A DNA stretch of 64,000 nucleotides, from the NCBI GenBank assembly GCA_930972465.1, contig CAKNHF010000013.1, forward strand, positions 1 to 64,000. Direction: 5' to 3'. The position numbers and the translations under genes are program-made. The DNA comes from an uncultured Lachnospiraceae bacterium. Its GTDB lineage: Bacteria; Bacillota; Clostridia; Lachnospirales; Lachnospiraceae. The notes beneath the pieces were generated by a model. That model made no database searches. It was not told where the DNA came from and saw nothing but the letters and a program-made list of their open reading frames with translations. Below are positions 51,960 to 60,307 of this stretch, one piece after another (position 1 is the first letter of the stretch; every line of letters starts with the position of its first letter).

Positions 51960-54554
51960 ATGGGTGAGAAATATTGTTTTACGGTAAATGGAGTATTGCG
52001 TACTACAGATGTGGATAAACCACTTCTCAGATATTTAAGAGATGATCTTCATCTGCACTCTGTAAAAGACGGGTGCAGCGAAGGGGCCTGCGGAACCTGT
52101 ACGATCATTGTTGACGGGAAGGCAGTCAAATCATGCGTTCTTACCACGAAACGGGCAACAGGTCACACGATTATTACTACAGAAGGGCTGAGTGAGAAAG
52201 AGAAAGAAGCATTTGTTTATGCTTTCGGCTCCAAGGGATCCGTGCAGTGCGGTTTCTGTATTCCGGGGATGGTTATGGCAGGAAAAGCTCTTATTGACAG
52301 AATACCTGATCCGACAGAGGAAGAGATCAAGACTGCTCTGAAAGGAAATATCTGCCGGTGCACCGGATATAAAAAAATCATAGAAGGGATACAGCTTGCG
52401 GCCGCAATACTCCGCGGCGATGAATATATTGAAGCGGACCTTGAAAAGGGAGATCAGTATGGAGTGGGGCAGAAAGCATTCCGTCTTGATGTCCGGGAGA
52501 AGGTGCTGGGATATGGGGAATACCCTGACGATGTAGAGATGGACGGAATGGTCTATGCCTCTGCAGTGCGCTCGAAATATCCCCGCGCCAGGATACTGGA
52601 TATCGATTATTCGAAAGCTCTGGAAATGCCCGGGGTGCTGACCGTGCTTACCGCGGATGATGTCCCCAACAATAAAGTAGGGCATCTTCAGCAGGACTGG
52701 GATGTAATGATTTCAAAAGGAAGCATAACAAGATGCGTAGGGGACGCCATCTGTCTTGTTGTCGCTGAGACAAGAGAAATACTGGAAAAGGCAAAGAAAG
52801 TTGTAAAGATAGAATACGAAGAACTCAGACCAGTGACATCAGTGTGGGAAGCGATGGAAGAAGACGCACCCAGAGTACATTCGGGAGGCAATCTTTGTCA
52901 GAAACGTCATGTTACACGCGGTGATGCAAAGAAAGCACTCGCTGAATCCAAATATGTGGTGACACAGAAATACAGCACACCATTTACGGAGCATGCATTT
53001 CTCGAACCGGAGTGCGCGGTTGCATATCCGTATAAAGATGGAGTGAAGGTACTGTCTTCCGATCAGGGGGTCTATGATACCCGCCATGAGATATCCATTA
53101 TGCTGGGCTGGGATCCGGAGCGTGTTATTGTGGAAAACAAGCTGGTCGGAGGCGGATTCGGCGGAAAAGAAGATGTATCTGCACAGCATATAGCGGCATT
53201 GGCGGCATTAAAGGTGAACCGTCCCGTGAAGGTTGTATTTTCAAGACAGGAATCGATCAATTTTCACCCCAAGCGGCATGCCATGGAGGGAACATTCACG
53301 CTGGGATGCGACGAAAACGGAATTTTTACAGGACTTGACTGTGAAATTTACTTTGATACCGGTGCTTACGCCTCCCTGTGCGGACCGGTGCTGGAGCGTG
53401 CCTGCACCCATTCGGTAGGGCCATACTGCTATCAGAATACAGACATAAGAGGATTCGGGTATTACACGAACAATCCTCCGGCGGGAGCCTTCCGCGGTTT
53501 CGGGGTATGCCAGAGCGAATTCGCTCTGGAATCAAACATTAATCTTCTGGCTGAAAAGGTAGGCATATCTCCGTGGGAGATCCGGTACCGCAATGCGATC
53601 GAACCCGGAAAAGTCCTTCCCAACGGGCAGATCGCGGACTGTTCTACTGCTCTTAAAGAAACACTTCTGGCAGTAAAAGATGCATATGAGAGCAATCCGG
53701 GAAGGGCCGGGATTGCATGTGCCATGAAGAACGCCGGCGTGGGAGTGGGACTTCCGGATAAAGGAAGAGCAAAACTGACTGTACACGGCGGGAAGGTTGA
53801 GCTGTATAGCGCTGCGTCAGATATCGGACAGGGATGTGCGACCGTGTTCGTCCAGATGGTGGCAGAAACGACCGGACTGGGGTGTGAAAAGATAAAAAAC
53901 ATGGGGGCAAATTCGGAAGTTGCTCCGGATTCGGGGACTACATCCGGATCCAGGCAGACACTGATCACGGGCGAGGCAGTGCGCATGGCGTCAGCCGATC
54001 TGAATAAAGATCTGCAGGAGGCCGGAGGCGATCTTGAAAAGCTGGAAGGAAAGGAATATTTTGCAGAGTTTTTTGACCCGACGGACAAACTCGGAGCGGA
54101 TGTTCCCTTCCCCAAGAGCCACGTGGCTTATGGGTTTGCCACTCATGTGGTTATTCTGGATGACGACGGACGTGTGAAAGAAGTATATGCGGCTCATGAT
54201 TCGGGCAAAGTTGTGAATCCGATCTCTATTCAGGGACAGATAGAGGGAGGCGTGCTGATGGGACTGGGGTATGCTCTGACAGAGGATTTCCCGCTGAAGA
54301 ACGGGGTACCTCAGGCCAGATACGGAACTCTCGGGCTTATGAGATCTACGCAGATCCCTGATATCCATGCCATTTATGTGGAGAAGGAAGAACTTCTGCC
54401 GTTTGCCTATGGGGCAAAGGGGATCGGCGAGATCGCGACGATCCCGACAGCACCGGCTGTACAGGGAGCATATTATGCAATGGACCATATTCTCAGGACA
54501 AAGCTCCCGATGGAGAATACCTATTATTCGAAGAAACAGAAAGCGGTGAAATAG
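51960..54554 (+). CDS. xdhD: Selenium-dependent xanthine dehydrogenase (XdhD type)
   Basis: The 864-residue protein fuses a [2Fe-2S] domain (Cys39, 44, 47, 59 and Cys97, 100, 132, 134) to a molybdenum catalytic domain and has no FAD domain, as in E. coli XdhD. Motifs include GGGFGGKED, GAFRGFG, and GAKGIGEIAT near the end. The family carries a labile selenium next to molybdenum and hydroxylates hypoxanthine or xanthine. The ATG at 51960 is right; an open frame to 51864 lies inside the ferredoxin gene. Electrons must leave through the ferredoxin or YgfK. Confidence 0.92.
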   Translation: MGEKYCFTVNGVLRTTDVDKPLLRYLRDDLHLHSVKDGCSEGACGTCTIIVDGKAVKSCVLTTKRATGHTIITTEGLSEKEKEAFVYAFGSKGSVQCGFCIPGMVMAGKALIDRIPDPTEEEIKTALKGNICRCTGYKKIIEGIQLAAAILRGDEYIEADLEKGDQYGVGQKAFRLDVREKVLGYGEYPDDVEMDGMVYASAVRSKYPRARILDIDYSKALEMPGVLTVLTADDVPNNKVGHLQQDWDVMISKGSITRCVGDAICLVVAETREILEKAKKVVKIEYEELRPVTSVWEAMEEDAPRVHSGGNLCQKRHVTRGDAKKALAESKYVVTQKYSTPFTEHAFLEPECAVAYPYKDGVKVLSSDQGVYDTRHEISIMLGWDPERVIVENKLVGGGFGGKEDVSAQHIAALAALKVNRPVKVVFSRQESINFHPKRHAMEGTFTLGCDENGIFTGLDCEIYFDTGAYASLCGPVLERACTHSVGPYCYQNTDIRGFGYYTNNPPAGAFRGFGVCQSEFALESNINLLAEKVGISPWEIRYRNAIEPGKVLPNGQIADCSTALKETLLAVKDAYESNPGRAGIACAMKNAGVGVGLPDKGRAKLTVHGGKVELYSAASDIGQGCATVFVQMVAETTGLGCEKIKNMGANSEVAPDSGTTSGSRQTLITGEAVRMASADLNKDLQEAGGDLEKLEGKEYFAEFFDPTDKLGADVPFPKSHVAYGFATHVVILDDDGRVKEVYAAHDSGKVVNPISIQGQIEGGVLMGLGYALTEDFPLKNGVPQARYGTLGLMRSTQIPDIHAIYVEKEELLPFAYGAKGIGEIATIPTAPAVQGAYYAMDHILRTKLPMENTYYSKKQKAVK

Positions 54555-54557
54555 AAA

Positions 54558-55481
54558 ATGAAAACGGGTGCGGTGATCGCTGCCGCGGGCGTTCCCGGCG
54601 GGTTCAGTTCCTATGATACAATGGAAAATGTGGATGCGGCAGATATGATAAGGAGAATGATCTTCAGTTTCCGCCGGGCCGGTGTCGCAGATATTGTTGT
54701 TGTGACAGGATATAAAGCAGAGGAGACAGAGAGGAAGCTGAAGAAGCTGGGAGTGGTCTTTTTAAGAAGCCCGTCTTATGAGACAGAACAGCTGATCGAC
54801 TATGCGGTGAGAGGTTTTTCCTATCTCAGACACAGCTGCCGGAGAATCTTTTTCTGTCCGGCAGAGAACCCGCTTTTTACCGAGGAGACGATAAGACTTA
54901 TGCTTGAGCAGAAGGCTCCGGTGGTTATTCCGTCCTATGAAGGAAAAAAGGGACATCCCGTACTGGCTGATTCAGATCTTACGGACAGGATCGCGGCCTA
55001 CAGAGGAGACAGAGGACTAAAGGGGGCAATTGACGCTTCAGGCGTACAGGTGGTGGTTCTTCCTGTGGGAGACGGAGGGGTGATTGCCAGCGCGCGCAGA
55101 GAGAAAGAATTTGAACTGATTGCGGAAAAACAGTTCCCTCAGGATATTCACCCCAGGGTGAAAGTACAGCTGGTGAAGAATGAAGCGTTTTTCGGCCCCG
55201 GAATGATGGTGCTTTTAAAGCAGATTGAGGTGCTGGGCAATATACGGGAGGCCTGTGAGAAAACCGGTATGTCATACAGCAAAGGCTGGACCCTGATACG
55301 TACAGCAGAGAAAGAGATGGGATGCACCATTGTGGAGCGAAGTCCGGGAGGTAAGCATGGAGGAACAGCCAGAGTTACGGCGTCGGGGCGCCGGCTTATG
55401 GATAAATACGAGAAACTCTGCCGGGAAGCCGAGGCGTATACAGAGAAAAGATACAGAGAGCTGTTCAGGCGGGAGACCTGA
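54558..55481 (+). CDS. MocA-like nucleotidyltransferase with ModE-like C-terminal DNA-binding domain
   Basis: A 307-residue protein in two parts. The N-terminal 1 to about 190 is a nucleotidyltransferase fold (GAVIAAAGVPGGFSS, a relaxed form of the usual LAAG-x-G-x-R, with AENPLF in place of DQP). From about 225 a winged helix follows (NIREACEKTGMSYSKGWTLI...GGKHGGTARVT) like the N-terminal domain of ModE, the molybdate regulator. It may sense cofactor state and act on the modABC genes 190 bases downstream (inference). The catalytic site looks degenerate. Confidence 0.8.
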   Translation: MKTGAVIAAAGVPGGFSSYDTMENVDAADMIRRMIFSFRRAGVADIVVVTGYKAEETERKLKKLGVVFLRSPSYETEQLIDYAVRGFSYLRHSCRRIFFCPAENPLFTEETIRLMLEQKAPVVIPSYEGKKGHPVLADSDLTDRIAAYRGDRGLKGAIDASGVQVVVLPVGDGGVIASARREKEFELIAEKQFPQDIHPRVKVQLVKNEAFFGPGMMVLLKQIEVLGNIREACEKTGMSYSKGWTLIRTAEKEMGCTIVERSPGGKHGGTARVTASGRRLMDKYEKLCREAEAYTEKRYRELFRRET

Positions 55482-55569
55482 ATAAAGGTGCACACGGCTA
55501 TTTTAAATATTGAGTGAGAAAAATGCGGTATGGGACAGGGGCAGAAATTGTTCAGAATATCCGCTGTTT

Positions 55570-55603
55570 AAAAAGGAAGTTCCCGAAAGGGAATTCCTTT
55601 TTC
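55570..55603 (+). terminator. Terminator of the ssnA-mocA operon
   Basis: AAAAAGGAA-G-TTCCC (55570-55584), GAAA tetraloop, GGGAATTCCTTTTT (55589-55602). A single bulge interrupts the stem. Confidence 0.8.
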
Positions 55604-55617
55604 ACAACCGATTGTTT

Positions 55618-55645
55618 TTGAAAAAATAAACGGTTATACTATAAT
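55618..55645 (+). promoter_or_regulatory. Promoter of modA
   Basis: TTGAAA (55618-55623), 16 bases, TATAAT (55640-55645), 24 bases before the modA start codon, so the leader is very short. Confidence 0.5.
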
Positions 55646-55668
55646 ATATAAAATGCGGAGGTAAGATT

Positions 55669-56547
55669 ATGAAAAAAAGAGTGTTTGCAGCGACACTTGC
55701 AGCGGTTATGATGCTGTCCATGGCGGGATGTTCCGGGGAAGACAGCGAAAACGGAACAGAAGATAACGGGAAGGAACCGCAGACAGAAGCAGAAGAGACG
55801 GAGATCCAGGTATTCATTGCGGCAAGTCTTAACACTGTAATGACGGATCTGGCAGAACGATATAATGAAGAGCACCCGGAGGTAAAGATCACTTACAATG
55901 CGGACAGCTCTGGTACGCTGCTGACGCAGATACAGGAAGGGTATGAGTGCGATATATTCTTTTCTGCGGCTCAGAAACAGATGGATGATCTGGAGGCGGT
56001 CGGACTTATGGTAGAGGGAACAAGAGCCAATGTAGTGAACAATCAGGTCGTTGTCGTGACGTTAAAAGACAGCGGGACCAAAGTGACGGGGCTTGAAAAT
56101 ATCGGTGAGGCGGAAAGTATTGCCCTGGCCGGAGGCAGCGTGCCTGTCGGAAGATATACGAGACAGGCGCTGATCAGCCTTGGAATTCTTCCGGAGACAG
56201 ATGATCCGGCATCCATAACGACGGAAGAGGTTTCGGAAGCACTCGGCGGAGTGGAGATCAGCGAACAGGATAATGTGAGTAAAGTCCTTACAGCAGTTGT
56301 TGAAGGCTCCTGTGAGGTGGGGACGACATATTATTCCGATACATATGGTTATGAAGATGATCTTGATATCCTTGAGACAGTCAGTTATGATCTGACGGGC
56401 AATGTTATTTATCCCATTGCACGTGTTGTCAATGAGGAAGCGGATGAGACGCAGACAGCGGCAGCAGAAGATTTCCTTGCGTATGTATTGTCGGATGAGG
56501 CAAAGGAAGTATTTGATTCCTATTATTTTGATACGAATGTAGAGTAG
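55669..56547 (+). CDS. modA: Molybdate ABC transporter substrate-binding lipoprotein
   Basis: The 292-residue precursor has lipobox SMAGC (Cys21), an acidic linker, and the ModA fold with IQVFIAASLNTVMTDLAERY, NADSSGTLLTQIQEG, VPVGRYTRQALI and EGSCEVGTTYYSD. It binds molybdate or tungstate outside the cell and hands it to ModBC. It is fitting beside Mo-dependent purine hydroxylases. Confidence 0.93.
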   Translation: MKKRVFAATLAAVMMLSMAGCSGEDSENGTEDNGKEPQTEAEETEIQVFIAASLNTVMTDLAERYNEEHPEVKITYNADSSGTLLTQIQEGYECDIFFSAAQKQMDDLEAVGLMVEGTRANVVNNQVVVVTLKDSGTKVTGLENIGEAESIALAGGSVPVGRYTRQALISLGILPETDDPASITTEEVSEALGGVEISEQDNVSKVLTAVVEGSCEVGTTYYSDTYGYEDDLDILETVSYDLTGNVIYPIARVVNEEADETQTAAAEDFLAYVLSDEAKEVFDSYYFDTNVE

Positions 56548-56569
56548 AGAGAGGCGGACGGCAGAGAAG

Positions 56570-56615
56570 AAGTGTCACATTCGGGAGAGAAACTCTCTGT
56601 GTGGCACTTTTTTGG
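56570..56615 (+). terminator. Intra-operon terminator/attenuator between modA and modB
   Basis: AAGTGTCACA (56570-56579) pairs with TGTGGCACTT (56600-56609), with an inner GAGAG/CTCTC stem, followed by TTTTTT. It would make modA mRNA more abundant than modBC. Confidence 0.7.
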
Positions 56616-56644
56616 CGGAAACGTTGTATGTCGAGGAGGAAAAG

Positions 56645-57349
56645 ATGGAAGAAATTATGGAGATATTGAAAGAACTGGACTGGAGCCCCCTGTTTATTTC
56701 TCTGAAAACAGGAGTTGTGGCGACGGTTATCTCTTTTTTCCTGGGGATTTTTGCTGCAAGAAAAACAGTGAAGGCCGCTCCGGGGAAAAAAGCGGTTATC
56801 GACGGGATCCTGACCCTCCCTATGGTGCTGCCCCCTACTGTTGCGGGATTTTTTCTTCTTCTGCTCTTCAGCAGACGGAGACCTCTGGGGGAATTTCTGT
56901 TTGAGGAATTCGGATTCAAGGTAGTTCAGACCTGGCTGGGCTGCGTGATTGCAGCGACGGTCATTGCATTTCCTCTCATGTACCGGAATGCGAGAGCGGC
57001 AATGGAACAGATCGATGTCAATCTGGTATATGCGGGAAGAACACTCGGTATGTCAGATATGAAGATTTTCTGGAAAATCGTAGTCCCGACAGCGGGACCG
57101 GGGATTGCTTCCGGAACGATTCTTACATTTGCCAGAGCTCTGGGAGAGTACGGGGCAACGTCCATGCTGGCCGGTAATATACCGGGAAAGACCGGTACGA
57201 TCTCCCAGAAGATTGCGATGGTGATACAGGATGGAGACTATCTGACGGCCGGAATATGGGTGATTATTGTGATGATGATCGCTTTCGCGGTGATTTTTCT
57301 GATGAACCTGATATCCGGAAAGAAAATGAAAAATATCGGAAGGTGGTAG
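56645..57349 (+). CDS. modB: Molybdate ABC transporter permease
   Basis: The 234-residue inner-membrane subunit has about five segments and the binding-protein-dependent EAA-type loop (GRTLGMSDMKIFWKIVVPTAGPGIASG). The ATG at 56645 follows GAGGAGG; the frame is open earlier but unsupported. An attenuator hairpin lies just upstream. Confidence 0.92.
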   Translation: MEEIMEILKELDWSPLFISLKTGVVATVISFFLGIFAARKTVKAAPGKKAVIDGILTLPMVLPPTVAGFFLLLLFSRRRPLGEFLFEEFGFKVVQTWLGCVIAATVIAFPLMYRNARAAMEQIDVNLVYAGRTLGMSDMKIFWKIVVPTAGPGIASGTILTFARALGEYGATSMLAGNIPGKTGTISQKIAMVIQDGDYLTAGIWVIIVMMIAFAVIFLMNLISGKKMKNIGRW

Positions 57350-57352
57350 GCT

Positions 57353-58408
57353 ATGGCGATCTCGGCAGAAATACACAGGAAACTGAATCATTTTGCACTG
57401 GATGTCTGTTTCAGCAGCAAATCGCGCCGTATCGGCATACTGGGGGCGTCGGGCTGCGGAAAAAGTATGACGCTGAAAAGTATTGCCGGGATTGAGGTCC
57501 CGGACAGCGGGAATATTGTGGTAGAAGGCCGGATTCTTTTTGACAGTGACAGCAGAATCAATCTGAAGCCACAGAAGAGAAACATCGGATATCTTTTCCA
57601 GAATTACGCACTGTTTCCTACAATGACGGTTGCAAAAAACATTGCGGCAGGTCTGAAAGGAAACAGGAAAGAGAATGAACAGAGAGTTCGGGAGATGGTG
57701 AGAAAATTCCGGCTTGATGGTCTGGAAGATCAGCTTCCCGCACAGCTTTCCGGAGGTCAGCAGCAAAGGGTGGCACTGGCGCGCATTATGGCATATGAAC
57801 CGGATGTGATACTGCTTGACGAGCCGTTTTCTGCACTGGACATGTTTCTCAAAGATCAGCTTCAGAGAGAAATGGTGCAGATGCTGGAAGATTACCGGGG
57901 AACAGTCATAATGGTGTCCCATGACAGAGATGAGGTATACCGGTTCAGCGATGAACTCCTTATTATGGAGCAGGGAAAGATCGTCGCGGCAGGTCCCACA
58001 AAAGAGATATTCCGAAGACCGGGAAATAAAGCGGCCGCAAGACTGACCGGATGTAAGAATTTTTCCCGGATAAAAAGGAGAGACAGCCATACGCTGGAAG
58101 CTTTGGACTGGGGGATTCTTCTGAATTTAAAGAGAGAGATCGGAGAGGATATATCTTATGTCGGTTACCGGGCACATGATTTTCGCCCTGTGTGGGGAGA
58201 GCGGGGGGAGAACATGATCAGGTTTGACCTTGAGAGCAGTGCCGTTCTTCCGTTTGAAAGAAATTACTATATAAAACCGGAGGACGATACGGCAGCAGGG
58301 GAGGTAATCTGCTGGTTTGTACAGAGAGAAAAGCTTGAAATGATGGAAAAATGCGGACAGCCGGATTTCCTGGCGTTTGATGAGGATAAGATCCTGCTTC
58401 TGAGATAA
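57353..58408 (+). CDS. modC: Molybdate ABC transporter ATP-binding protein
   Basis: The 351-residue ATPase has Walker A GASGCGKS, Q loop FQNYALFPTMTV, signature LSGGQQQRVALARI, Walker B VILLDEPFSALD, and a C-terminal regulatory domain of about 120 residues that may bind oxyanion. The start is three bases after modB. Closest families: ModC and related molybdate/tungstate importers. Confidence 0.92.
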   Translation: MAISAEIHRKLNHFALDVCFSSKSRRIGILGASGCGKSMTLKSIAGIEVPDSGNIVVEGRILFDSDSRINLKPQKRNIGYLFQNYALFPTMTVAKNIAAGLKGNRKENEQRVREMVRKFRLDGLEDQLPAQLSGGQQQRVALARIMAYEPDVILLDEPFSALDMFLKDQLQREMVQMLEDYRGTVIMVSHDRDEVYRFSDELLIMEQGKIVAAGPTKEIFRRPGNKAAARLTGCKNFSRIKRRDSHTLEALDWGILLNLKREIGEDISYVGYRAHDFRPVWGERGENMIRFDLESSAVLPFERNYYIKPEDDTAAGEVICWFVQREKLEMMEKCGQPDFLAFDEDKILLLR

Positions 58409-58423
58409 AAGCGGTAAATCCGG

Positions 58424-58462
58424 GCAAAAAAATATCCCGTCAGATATTACGGAAAACACGGG
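58424..58462 (-). terminator. Terminator-like hairpin downstream of the 103-residue gene
   Basis: On the minus strand CCCGT (58462-58458) pairs with ACGGG (58440-58436), followed by ATATTTTTTT. It lies between convergent genes. Confidence 0.5.
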
Positions 58463-58666
58463 ACGATAAACTGTTAGGCGAAGTCCAATGGCCATACATA
58501 CAGGCTGTATATACAGCCATCGTCTTCTTTGTTGATAATTCTATGATATCAGTGAAATGTGAAGCGGTTGTGACAAGTTTTGAAAGAATTTTTGAAGATT
58601 ATAAAATATAAATGAAATTTTATAAAGGAGATTCACGAAGGGAATATTCCAGGAAAATGATGCATA

Positions 58667-58978
58667 CTATGACGCACTGTTCACAGTATGCATTGTCTCT
58701 TTTGAGGCGTTGATCCAGCGGGACTTTTCAGCTTCAAAACGTTCATGGAGCCAGGCAATCGCCTGATCCATCCCTTCATCAGAGAGAGGAAAGGAAGCAC
58801 TTTCCTTTTCTTTATCCGGCGTATCTTCAAAACACCATGGTTCGGGGTAGATGAAAACCGTGAATGTAATGCTGCTTTTTCCGTCATCACCCCGGAAAAA
58901 GTACCGCATTCCATGGTGGCTGCCGGAGAAAGGCTCTTTTTTCAGCCCTCCGTAAGGGATAAGTCTTTTATCTATCAT
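58667..58978 (-). CDS. Hypothetical 103-residue protein
   Basis: A cytosolic protein without membrane segments: MIDKRLIPYGGLKKEPFSGS then HHGMRYFFRGD, an aromatic-acid-rich centre (FIYPEPWCFEDTPD) and a helical Ala/Glu C-terminus (GMDQAIAWLHERFEAEKSRW). AGGAGG lies 11 bases before the ATG at 58978; the longer frame to 59005 reads through that site. I do not recognise it. A hairpin with AATGCATACT/AGTATGCAT overlaps its 3' end. Confidence 0.65.
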   Translation of the reverse strand: MIDKRLIPYGGLKKEPFSGSHHGMRYFFRGDDGKSSITFTVFIYPEPWCFEDTPDKEKESASFPLSDEGMDQAIAWLHERFEAEKSRWINASKETMHTVNSAS

Positions 58979-59112
58979 AGTACAGAATTCCTCCTTGAAT
59001 ATCAATCAGATAGAGTCAGCGCATGAGGGCAGCAATCTGTCTCTGCACTGACTCTATTATAGTAGAAAAGGTCCTGATATTCCAGAAGGAATCTTAAAAT
59101 ATCAACGCGCTG

Positions 59113-60165
59113 TTACTGAACTGCTTTGGCTGCGAATGTTGTTGTGACAAGATCTTCATAGGGAGCCCTTTCTTCCAGCTCGCCCGCACTTTCCAGAATA
59201 TCCTGCAGCAGATCAAAACTGCTTTCTTCAAAGATCAGATTGCTCTTCCATGTGTCCTGGTCGTAGTAGCGGGTAATAATAGTCGTAATGGTTTCCAGAT
59301 CTGTTTCGGGAAACTGGGGCTCTATGATCTCTGCGATCTCTTCCGGAGTATGGTTCTGAACATAATCCATCCCTCGCTGAAGCGCGTCGGTAAATCCCTG
59401 GATAAGATCCGGATTCTCGTCTATGAAACTTTTCCTTGCGCTGAAAGCAGTATAGGGAACATAGCCGCTGTCTTCGCCGAGAGAGGCGACGACATAGCCT
59501 TTTCCTTCGGATTCGAGCGTAGTGGCACCGGGTTCAAACTCAACGGTAAAATCACCCTGTCCGCCTGAAAATGCCGCGGCAGTGGAACCGAAATCAATAC
59601 TCTGGTCTATTTCGAGATCTGTTTCCGGATCAATGCCGTTTTCTTTCAGGATATATTCGAACACCATTTCAGGCATGCCGCCCTTTCGCCCTCCGAGTAC
59701 AAGATGCCCTTTTAGATCATCCCAGGAAAAGTCAGGCATCTCTTCCCGGGCTACAAGAAAGTTCCCCGCCCGCTGGGTGAGCTGCGCAAAGTTTACCACA
59801 TAGTCCTCGGCGCCTTCATTGTAGGTGTAGATGGAAGCCTCGGAGCCCATGAAGCCGATGTCGGCCTCGCCTGAGATTACGGCAGTCATTGTCTTATCGG
59901 CTCCAAATCCACATACAAGATCCAGATCGATCCCCTCTTCTGCGAAATAGTCTTCTTCAATTGCGACATACATCGGGGCGTAGAAGATCGAGTGAGCCAC
60001 TTCGTTCAATGTAATCCTGACAGGCGTTTTTTCTTCTGCCTGTTCCGCAGAAGTATCATTGGGTTTTGAATCTCCGCTGCTGGTATCCTGGCTCTGAGAA
60101 CATGCGGTCAGGAGCGAAATCCCCAGGACAGCGGCAAGTGAAAATGCAAGAAAACGCTTTTTCAT
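59113..60165 (-). CDS. Orphan ABC transporter substrate-binding lipoprotein (NMT1/SsuA-like)
   Basis: The 350-residue lipoprotein (lipobox LLTAC, Cys22) has an NMT1/THI5- or SsuA-type binding fold: TLNEVAHSIFYAPMYVAIEEDYFAEEGIDLDLV, then GEADIGFMGSEASIY. This group binds thiamine precursors, aliphatic sulfonates, nitrate or similar. No permease or ATPase gene follows within the window, so it depends on partners elsewhere or is a solo receptor. Confidence 0.87.
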   Translation of the reverse strand: MKKRFLAFSLAAVLGISLLTACSQSQDTSSGDSKPNDTSAEQAEEKTPVRITLNEVAHSIFYAPMYVAIEEDYFAEEGIDLDLVCGFGADKTMTAVISGEADIGFMGSEASIYTYNEGAEDYVVNFAQLTQRAGNFLVAREEMPDFSWDDLKGHLVLGGRKGGMPEMVFEYILKENGIDPETDLEIDQSIDFGSTAAAFSGGQGDFTVEFEPGATTLESEGKGYVVASLGEDSGYVPYTAFSARKSFIDENPDLIQGFTDALQRGMDYVQNHTPEEIAEIIEPQFPETDLETITTIITRYYDQDTWKSNLIFEESSFDLLQDILESAGELEERAPYEDLVTTTFAAKAVQ

Positions 60166-60234
60166 ATATTTCTCCCTGTTGTTATATCTTATCCTTATTA
60201 CTATATGAAATGAAAGGGAAAAGGTGAAGGCATG

Positions 60235-60268
60235 AAAAAAGCGGACACCGTTAAAAACGATATCCGCT
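60235..60268 (-). terminator. Terminator of the zinc-ribbon membrane protein gene
   Basis: Minus strand: AGCGGATATCG (60268-60258), loop, CGGTGTCCGCT (60250-60240), then TTTTTC. Confidence 0.85.
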
Positions 60269-60307
60269 GAGTATCAGATGTTAAAGTAAAAGCGCTCTTT
60301 ACGATAA

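Noticed and set aside
58503-58518. GGCTGTATATACAGCC palindrome as a terminator of modABC
   Set aside because: It is a perfect palindrome with no loop and lacks a clean T-run; it could be an operator or chance, so it was not annotated.
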